Of a stretch of DNA of 50,110 nt, positions 47,301 through 50,110 are shown piece after piece. Both the position numbers and the translations under genes were made by a program. The number at the start of each line of letters is the position of its first letter. Position 1 is the stretch's first letter. This DNA comes from a virus: positions 1-50,110 of the IMG/VR virus record IMGVR_UViG_3300030329_004171; one strand, given 5' to 3'. The notes under the pieces were generated by a model. That model saw only the letters and a program-made list of their open reading frames with translations, was not told the DNA's origin and ran no database searches.

Positions 47301-48324
47301 ATTTGCTGTTCTTGGAAGCGATGATGATGATGAAAAGGAAAAAATGTTAGATTCAAAAACAGATAGAATGGCAAACTCTATGGTAGACTCTTGGTTATCA
47401 GTTTTTGGATATGGTGGTAAAGCTATTAGTACAGTAAAAAACACTATAATGGAATTTAACAAGCAGAGAGCTAAAGATTTAGATGATAATTTTATGACCC
47501 GATCAGACCACGCTTATACTTTATTACAAGCTTTAAGCTTTTCACCCCCAATTGGTTCTAAAGTACGTAAAATATATCAATCTACTCAAACAGAAAAATT
47601 TAATAGAGATATAATAAGTGAAAGAGGATTTGCTATTGACAATCCTATTTGGAATGCTATTGGGAATACTATTGAAGGTGTTACAAATATTCCATTAGGT
47701 AGATTATCAAACAAATTAAACAACCTAAGCAACGCTATGGACTCAAGACACGAAACATGGCAACGAGTAGCATTGCTTATGGGTTGGAATTTATGGGATT
47801 TAGGTGTTAAAGATCCAGATATAGTTGCTTTGGGTGAAGATATAAAAGAAAGAAAGAAACAAGAGAAAAAAATAGAGAAAGAAAAAAAGAAATTTAAAGA
47901 TACACAAGAGAAATTAAAAGAGAAATATCCTGATAAAACAGAAGAAGAGGTTGATAAGGCTATTATAATAGAAGAAAAAACAAAAGAAGTTTTTAATTTA
48001 AATAAACGAGAACAAGTTAAAATTTTAGAAGAATATGATTTAAATCCTAAAGATTATCCTAAGGAAAAAGATAGAGTAGATAAAATAATGGAATTATATA
48101 ATAAAAATCCTAATAAAATAGACTCTTCATTAACAAATATAAAGAATTATGTTCCCTCTAAACAAGAAAAAAGATCTATCGATTTATTTAAAATGAATAA
48201 AAAAGATCAAGTAAACTTATTAATGGAATTAGGCTTATCTAGTAAAAAAATTAAAGAATTAAAATACGAAGAAGATAGAGTCAATAAAATAATACAACTT
48301 GAAAATAAGAAAAAAGGTAAATAA
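35389..48324 (+). CDS. Giant polyvalent internal virion protein (4311 aa) with zincin and HAD motifs
   Basis: A single 13-kb frame. Start MIKNLKSPLKQEWDWTG; Lys/Glu coiled coil at 102-142; a DKDGIDNDLDGEIDEPGE calcium-loop motif near 240; a hydrophobic stretch near 1444-1476. A zincin site HETGH lies at 2168-2172. HAD phosphatase motifs follow: FDFDETL near 3321, YILTARPTES near 3396, TGEAKALW (Lys) and MYFVDDALPN near 3450. The C-terminal part (NNSVGAIMFFNIRSAVLQTI, SQQQANPLGRLILAFQNTPM, near 3740-3950) is the conserved end of large internal virion proteins. It closes with two similar helical repeats (4202-4240, 4266-4309). It is probably ejected with the DNA. Confidence 0.8.
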   Translation: MIKNLKSPLKQEWDWTGIGDEDKKIAQNLINNGMIPIEVPDHAWVEHGSAYWEDEKTGRILSAFYDMHDLSPTGAWSPESNFIALDAFVYGRTMEEQETWVKQQEQLKKEEEELAIKLEEEKKKKEEEKILKDLEETEDILNQIRTGEASNGAYEMGPLERQLWSDMFSGIQVSEKDFDDARQADRDTYHEWKNPKKSNESKSLDDQVTYIPHLPDVTVEISEELIERGDAVFVGPLADKDGIDNDLDGEIDEPGETLIMTYEELYADFDPYEDININSENAGHVYTYLRGLKNEEIKKKTKEDLKTQGAINLGFNSTPEDHYRADMNPDIPTVILSRDDFVIYDGDGALDYETTLEEAQSSPDIYEIKLKDWKYNENGLLVPVDMSSFQNRLSEIESSDKDKDEKDKDIERLIKDYDEFIRLEPYTTGELNEKVKKDKERYNDYIDGKIDSEIIKEEGLDNKFYSPKLGFMTAEEFVFRLETSGYPKNKNGRERFINEYFIKTPKEIKEAKIQRASEIIEKESYETLLDITQKKSTPVGEIYRVLTDPNGYFRKYNLAVNAVDDSGYDAVRIYIPTIKYMMLDADIYGGESFYEGYSHLDNYNEDRGILEIFKNEGGQIDFSEQQLRHLFALLDKQIKDPRGNIPLLNSLFHDEVGEKIDYDYNPAKERKTTLDNSLRILFAQQNKMRDMITGGYWTEEDWKDWVKTDSRQVAIRKEIQEELDNDFNYYFKDAGLQLHFTDNKLKLSRTDGMFMYDAKGTKLPYGSSHIYFEHTMESESKAVGGLSTDVISYLAHFITKKEMQTFETKAVKYQNGKLIDPLKERAEEIEKEISINDYTEKQVMQRFFKNREITLDFSTAETKYSKYDVPITGGTFELPEIEINTGFLNIFKDKDDPSKSELPSVTTQKTKAGVSIIVPGVSTVDGMKFLSGNFTNSDWVPKEIQDIGNNAAQYTLQYFSDALMEEGINPFAVVGSKEDLIDYLKTNMFKGRGGASFTGRGALTDEQGDLAWTWYKAIYNEYLNDAYGIRETMYTEDFVKKLQTYAQSQIENKDYLLTTDNGDLYIDRDGNELILSDDEIQADINKRLDINTDLLDRASETTMVALQDCFKNGFHVDISFTEDGEIIFNGIIKIDPEKYDEYNKLKQDQKLGEYDLVEEGIGTLVETDEAFAEAPLAQQLWEGLKLGKKPAVEYGFEVGGVPITTDVFTVIDGKAYTESEWSKLIVEHDKWKAEKNALAGVTDKEVLKKKLKVLIPEMQKLQNMIYRGGKNRDEIQKWFDENPNAKIQKEKESDEQYQAFVENIQSGSQMSRLELLNLPEDHAKTVMNLYHAIDIYNDTRNEVKSDRQKMINGEVKRKEKDFLLAIAQGETGMETSYWENWRRRSGRGFDKLYMGPAALFGHEGAQDALLKYNKSAQYEKSYGWGEGDNWGAFGMVWADQGANMLMFVSTMGVGTSVFGLSKAGAMITPSVLVGTGSGGSKYVELTSLQEDAANAQLQLDALKLNYEKGNVTPKNFRNQKMRLNEVIDRGDMSQTQKWFSVISTGFIEMGFTYGYGRLGIGDIGIANKITKAFSKNTKGYRGLSSYNPWVGGKEALKGIGIQTGGEMLEEGSIYGATEFVDGIIFQRDGDYSQMSKVLWDAAAMSSSAGSVSITTNTMLNHNLKMEARRKMEEDIQTLKALESNIADIDEQILNIQLVAKDTDIEIDNNELARLKKERDIANQDLRDGMQELVINWQDMHVRLLGMSEGDQKQIYENSRLLSNYLLEAGILQENASNENHVNAKLEIYRNKLNKKKAGSGDAWIEGYRKLYNSNEDLKDAWTPEIATESIYGPDYKENGSRKEIKDIIQKDKSKEGKERKEAYNKADEIGKLRIELDVIQRLHLDNATLEMKQDEKVTTTVDNAVWSQKTYEINGVKYNSKKEFIDEIKRLNEEGEGGEIKIDVQNDHQASLLADNILHKNNETTFVSDGEVQTKPDEDVKVDKDVKVDEDVKKEKIKPNVTITNTTNTQTKQEWEQQNKGKKGVVEDRKQRLKKEQEIYDYLAKTHYAGGVRDLRTFENDKSTTKDIANIVEDATNRKLEFEETGSFDGLIDKVQELRREYKITAQEAIKMVRHLINNRKTIESNHNGFLLDNKFFVINEKQAKQRIKEDLDVTGENKFLQGAAWLHETGHYLDNITKSVEEISQKGIYLNEFLLNEKSERAQVLNENVENDLRRMSDGDGTYLGNNETIKDIIEERKTATGDRLDRIDKILDEYIREVTTKMKHENYAKLRNDVIKRGRGTFARFTNKDYKVKNAKEAAYEVVSFIEDFKKGRLTEAYKIQIEAAKGRKDLAGDVRGELQESTTVKGKTKQEVINNLVRDKEGSVITKKQYDDMLNKGADKVRRKVGGEWTVKTKPHPANLLTNDPSKPGFDELNGSIRNLGTRMEGDRVSFVKGESDSMSDFIQAVKDELTTAIINYNPETKYQGVAQGDLSGWLAQHIIYKKPGVIDKFKKQQEARAAAKQGGEYKGDGTLDVGTVEGTVVFARKLGFTEDVIGQDENGNDITRNAFDLIVEKKFNEVIAQDPKTYKDTKSLIKDNDAVLVEILNMVAKEFGVKPSKLIKDSALTTDERTSIQLKINSIGARSMLNMMPEAFNSLGDANGVQPVFLDGGKGKAINSETGETNLIYTAQEGRVKTTKQRIGNKIVYGTSKKKGGGKGLKIQKKNFVENINEADYLDMLGITPVGVKRRFRTEDRVVDGPLRGSVMQVAIIIANQSVTKIAEEKGLIGLQSMKDGKGDLMLSSIIDGSKQDLIQHVYWDGRNKFHSQFDNVILDPTNETNLKNQITKAFNETWPYGEVVNENGKDAWIGSDGVNYRNKLINWYSKTLRENYLKYTKEDVVMDGKDVNSFRDFLMAEDSKRDDGFDSISKILETDPITKLFRERLEINKKYQKTNADSYVTKLQEEGLTEEQAREKALGEYIRNKSFLENGTIDPARGMTFGDQKVLRLRNEESQSKYGKNFKELNKEQKKIIEKAIPGRHNEVYTQEFLTHIYPGLISYKKGPKVLDKNGKEVKDKVSYIIETKKEGKTIQKTIEVTKAWPQATTKDMLTTTNEDGSIDSPMSIEEANARRKDSNEAMKFYDDITAIAAENSKAMKNGKEHFAMHMAAMNANMKTPLRRGAVFTYAALDAPATALKDVNGKKNFEFEHGLPAKVVNALMIGRHWFNNGLKLEDIQKAYEVGVLHRDFNDNVGRLFKERMHFNYQIGDGALKRWLSRWTATGASHALYNVFTGKVEGRQQAENHKRTKESIKEKTIDKAIQNSRLINDNAQSRGMSAFDFDETLIIEGENFIIAKKGKETIKISSEQWPIQGPELAEQGYEFDFTDFVNVRGGVEGPLMQKLRNRINKFGIENTYILTARPTESETAIRGWLKTKGIDMPLKNITGLGNSTGEAKALWMAQKYAEGYNDMYFVDDALPNVTAVKNIMDQLDIKGSSVQAKIQLSSDLNNTFNDILEETTGMKSEKRFSDAQAKLRGKGFKFRGLVPPSAQDFAGLLYNFIGKGKKGEQQFETLKKALIDPFARGYDELNTARQKTAEDYRSLLKEFPNVKKMLNKKAGDTGFTVDQAIRVYLWNKAGFDVPGLSKRDLNNLNSYIANDVDLQTFADALGIVSKKTEGYSKPGEYWLTENIASDLMSDGAIGDARANFLAEWQQNVDQIFSKENLNKIEVLYGRKFREALEDMLYRMKTGSNRPVGSNRLTNMYMNWVNNSVGAIMFFNIRSAVLQTISATNYINWGDNNVLKAGLAFANQKQYWKDFVMIFNSDMLKQRRAGLKYNINEAELAAAVAGSDNKVKAALAWLLKKGFTPTQIADSFAIASGGASFYRNRVKTYLKQGLDQKAAEEKAWLDFQETTEVAQQSARPDLISQQQANPLGRLILAFQNTPMQYGRIMNKAFRDLANGRGDAKTHVSKIIYYGALQGIIFTALQSALFAVLGSDDDDEKEKMLDSKTDRMANSMVDSWLSVFGYGGKAISTVKNTIMEFNKQRAKDLDDNFMTRSDHAYTLLQALSFSPPIGSKVRKIYQSTQTEKFNRDIISERGFAIDNPIWNAIGNTIEGVTNIPLGRLSNKLNNLSNAMDSRHETWQRVALLMGWNLWDLGVKDPDIVALGEDIKERKKQEKKIEKEKKKFKDTQEKLKEKYPDKTEEEVDKAIIIEEKTKEVFNLNKREQVKILEEYDLNPKDYPKEKDRVDKIMELYNKNPNKIDSSLTNIKNYVPSKQEKRSIDLFKMNKKDQVNLLMELGLSSKKIKELKYEEDRVNKIIQLENKKKGK

Positions 48325-48368
48325 ACTGTAAAACAAGTGATTTTAAGATAATATAAAGACACAAAAAA

Positions 48369-48692
48369 ATGGCAAAAGAATTAAACGAAGATACTACATT
48401 TAAAATGAGTGTTAAAACCATGGTGGCTCTTGGTTTTGGTATTGCTACTTTAATAGCGGGTTGGTATTCATTAATGGCGGAAATACAAGAAGCTAAAGAA
48501 CAACCTGTACCTGTAGATGTTACAATAATTAAAGAAGAGATTTTAAAAGAAATTCCTGAAGCTGAAATTACTAGAATGGAGTTTGATATGAAAGATCAAA
48601 TGATTAGACAGAGTATTATAACTACTCAACAAGACGTTGAAGAAATTAAAAAATCTATTGAAAAAATAGAAGATAAACTTTATAACAGATGA
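48369..48692 (+). CDS. One-TM coiled-coil membrane protein (107 aa)
   Basis: Membrane helix at residues 16-34 (KTMVALGFGIATLIAGWY), then a Pro-rich hinge (QPVPVDV) and a C-terminal coiled coil from about 60 to 105. This is the layout of a holin, antiholin or spanin-like envelope protein. No known lysis family is recognised. The stop overlaps the next start (ATGA), coupling it to the exported thioredoxin-like protein. Confidence 0.6.
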   Translation: MAKELNEDTTFKMSVKTMVALGFGIATLIAGWYSLMAEIQEAKEQPVPVDVTIIKEEILKEIPEAEITRMEFDMKDQMIRQSIITTQQDVEEIKKSIEKIEDKLYNR

Positions 48693-49051
48693 TAAAATTT
48701 AGCGCTAAACGGAGAATATTCACGGTGTATATGTTAATCATTATTTTAACTATATTTGCTAATTCTGTTTTTGGGCAAATAACTGTAAAACATTTCAACG
48801 CTGAATGGAATAAAGCTAATAGCGCTGATTGGTTTATGGATTTAGAAGATTGTAACACTAAGAGCTATGTTGATATAGGTAAAGATCCAGAAGCACAAAA
48901 AAAATATAAAATAGCAGTTGTGCCTACTATCATTATATTTAAAGACGGTGAAGAAGTCGCTAGATTTCAAGCTGATTTAAGTTTTAAAATGTTAGCCACA
49001 AGAGAAGAGGTACAAGAAGAAATAGATAATCAATTAATGAGTGATTTTTAA
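48689..49051 (+). CDS. Exported thioredoxin-fold protein lacking CxxC (120 aa)
   Basis: A signal peptide of about 30 residues ends in SVFGQ. The rest follows the thioredoxin plan: VKHFNAEW, then a helix, a conserved cis-Pro in VVPTIIIFKDGEEVARF (Pro 79), and a C-terminal helix. Where WCGPC is expected, the sequence is WNKANSADW, so the redox cysteines are absent. It would act in the periplasm as a binding or chaperone module rather than an oxidoreductase. Related phage-encoded exported thioredoxin-like proteins are familiar to me in this host group. Confidence 0.7.
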   Translation: MIKFSAKRRIFTVYMLIIILTIFANSVFGQITVKHFNAEWNKANSADWFMDLEDCNTKSYVDIGKDPEAQKKYKIAVVPTIIIFKDGEEVARFQADLSFKMLATREEVQEEIDNQLMSDF

Positions 49052-49052
49052 T

Positions 49053-49181
49053 ATGGCAACAAAATTTAAACCACATATGATGTATAAAGGTAAAAGCTCT
49101 ATAATGGCTAATACCCACAAAAAACATTTAGAATTAAAGAAAAAAGGTTATGGGCACACAAAGCCTAAAAATAAAAAGTAA
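49053..49181 (+). CDS. Small Lys/Met-rich basic protein (42 aa)
   Basis: A complete small frame, with ATG at 49053 one base after the upstream stop and TAA at 49179-49181. It begins MATKFKPHMMYKGKSSI and ends KPKNKK. The Phe-Lys-Pro/Met-Tyr-Lys-Gly start resembles the shared short motif of proteins at 4040, 5157 and 32858. No domain is recognisable. Its place in a closely packed series (next start at 49182) supports a real gene. Confidence 0.55.
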   Translation: MATKFKPHMMYKGKSSIMANTHKKHLELKKKGYGHTKPKNKK

Positions 49182-50110
49182 ATGAAAAAATTATTATTAC
49201 TATTATTACTACCTATAATAACTTTTGCACAAAAAGAAGTTATTATACATATAAAAACAGATAGTTATCCAGGGGAAACTAAGTGGACTTTATATAAAGA
49301 TGCTTATCAAGGTGATACTATAGCTTATGTTCCCTATGGGCATTACACCCAAGGAAACACTATGCATCAGGATACTATTTATATGGCAGATAGTATTACT
49401 AATATATCTTTTGTTATATTTGATGGTTATGGAGATGGTATAATTAACGGGGAGTATTATGTTACTGTATGTGGGGATACTATAGTCGATTACCCTACGT
49501 CTACGTTTACAACTGGATTAATACATAATAGAACTGTACCACAATGCATGCCTCAACCACCACCATCATCTGGATGTGTTACAGCTATGGTAAATATTAA
49601 TTTAGATCAATACCAAAGTGAAACAACTTGGAATATAAAAGATTCAACAGGTGCTATTATAGCAGCAGGAGGACCTTACTCAAACGCTCCTGATTATGAA
49701 CCACAGTTTGAACCAGTATGTTTACCCACAGGTAATCTAACTTTTACAATATATGATTCTTATGGAGACGGACTAGCTGGTAGCTTGTGGGGAGGACAAG
49801 ATGGGTCTTACTACCTGATACAATGTGGAGATACCTTAGTGCATGGTACCGTTGCTAACTTTGGGACAGATTCCACTCATACCTTTATATCAGACACCTG
49901 TGTTCCTCCACCACCAGTGCCAGGATGTATGGATGAGAATTATTTAGAATACAATCCATTAGCAACTATTAGTGACAGTAGCTGTGTAACTATGAAAGTT
50001 ATTGGATGTACTGATTCAACAATGTTCAATTATGATTCTACCGCTAACTATATGGATTATATAGATAGTTGCGATTACACTCTTATACTACATGATCTTG
50101 TAGGTAATGG
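49182..50110 (+). CDS. Secreted adhesin-like protein, 5' part (window ends inside it)
   Basis: The frame is open to the window end (309 complete codons seen). A signal peptide MKKLLLLLLLPIITFAQ has the Ala-Gln junction. Two similar calcium-loop modules follow, marked by IFDGYGDGI and IYDSYGDGL with CGDT endings. A Pro-rich linker (CVPPPPVPG) comes next. Then repeat units of the same type as in the tail hub start: GCMDENYLEYNPLATISDSS and GCTDSTMFNYDSTAN. The gene is probably longer. It is likely exported and displayed on, or released from, the infected cell. Confidence 0.75.
   Translation, partial: MKKLLLLLLLPIITFAQKEVIIHIKTDSYPGETKWTLYKDAYQGDTIAYVPYGHYTQGNTMHQDTIYMADSITNISFVIFDGYGDGIINGEYYVTVCGDTIVDYPTSTFTTGLIHNRTVPQCMPQPPPSSGCVTAMVNINLDQYQSETTWNIKDSTGAIIAAGGPYSNAPDYEPQFEPVCLPTGNLTFTIYDSYGDGLAGSLWGGQDGSYYLIQCGDTLVHGTVANFGTDSTHTFISDTCVPPPPVPGCMDENYLEYNPLATISDSSCVTMKVIGCTDSTMFNYDSTANYMDYIDSCDYTLILHDLVGN

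Overview
This window is a 50 kb piece of an AT-rich, double-stranded DNA tailed-phage genome whose host is almost certainly a marine-type Bacteroidetes (Flavobacteriia). The host inference rests on four things. Starts are preceded by A/T-rich leaders rather than Shine-Dalgarno sequences. Signal peptides end in Gln-type junctions (FAQ, FGQ, MSQ), as is common in that phylum. There are many GCTDP...DDGSC adhesin repeats and SprB-like modules. The head genes resemble those of Bacteroidetes podoviruses (Cellulophaga and crAss-like types). No integrase, replication gene, tRNA or CRISPR array is visible. Both ends are open, so the genome extends further.

Left arm (1-3.2 kb): small leftward genes, mostly of unknown function. 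Several encode exported, lipoprotein-like or membrane peptides. Five transcription units are each preceded by the same bipartite element, ACAAA-N2-AAATACG-N10-GATAAT, always with 10 bp between the last two boxes. Two compact, GC-richer structured segments (about 200-290 and 2225-2400) lie between genes. A 560-bp divergent intergenic region (3219-3778) separates this arm from the rightward genes. It holds a G-rich purine tract, including 75 uninterrupted purines, and small TGTCA/TGACA palindromes.

Right arm, part 1 (3.8-12 kb): small basic or Pro/Gly-rich proteins come first, then a complete phage groEL-groES pair. These are followed by a winged-helix protein, a small HExxH metalloprotein, a 3TM-type holin, virion-like proteins including a LamG-fold protein, and a candidate small terminase.

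Right arm, part 2 (12-35 kb): the head and tail module. In order it holds the large terminase, portal, acidic scaffold, major capsid protein (followed by a UUCG hairpin terminator), a capsid-associated protein, two connector/ring-like proteins, and a 3026-residue tail hub fused to an adhesin-like repeat array. Further virion proteins and two internal or ejection-type proteins follow, one of them with a peptidoglycan-binding motif.

Right arm, part 3 (35-50 kb): a 4311-residue polyvalent internal virion protein with an HExxH site and a complete set of HAD phosphatase motifs. Next come a one-TM coiled-coil protein, an exported thioredoxin-fold protein without the CxxC, a tiny basic protein, and the start of a secreted protein carrying the same GCMD/GCTD repeats as the tail hub.

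Taken together, the right arm looks like a late (virion and lysis) transcription block. The chaperonin pair probably helps fold its unusually large products. The left arm looks like a separately regulated set of small host-interaction genes.
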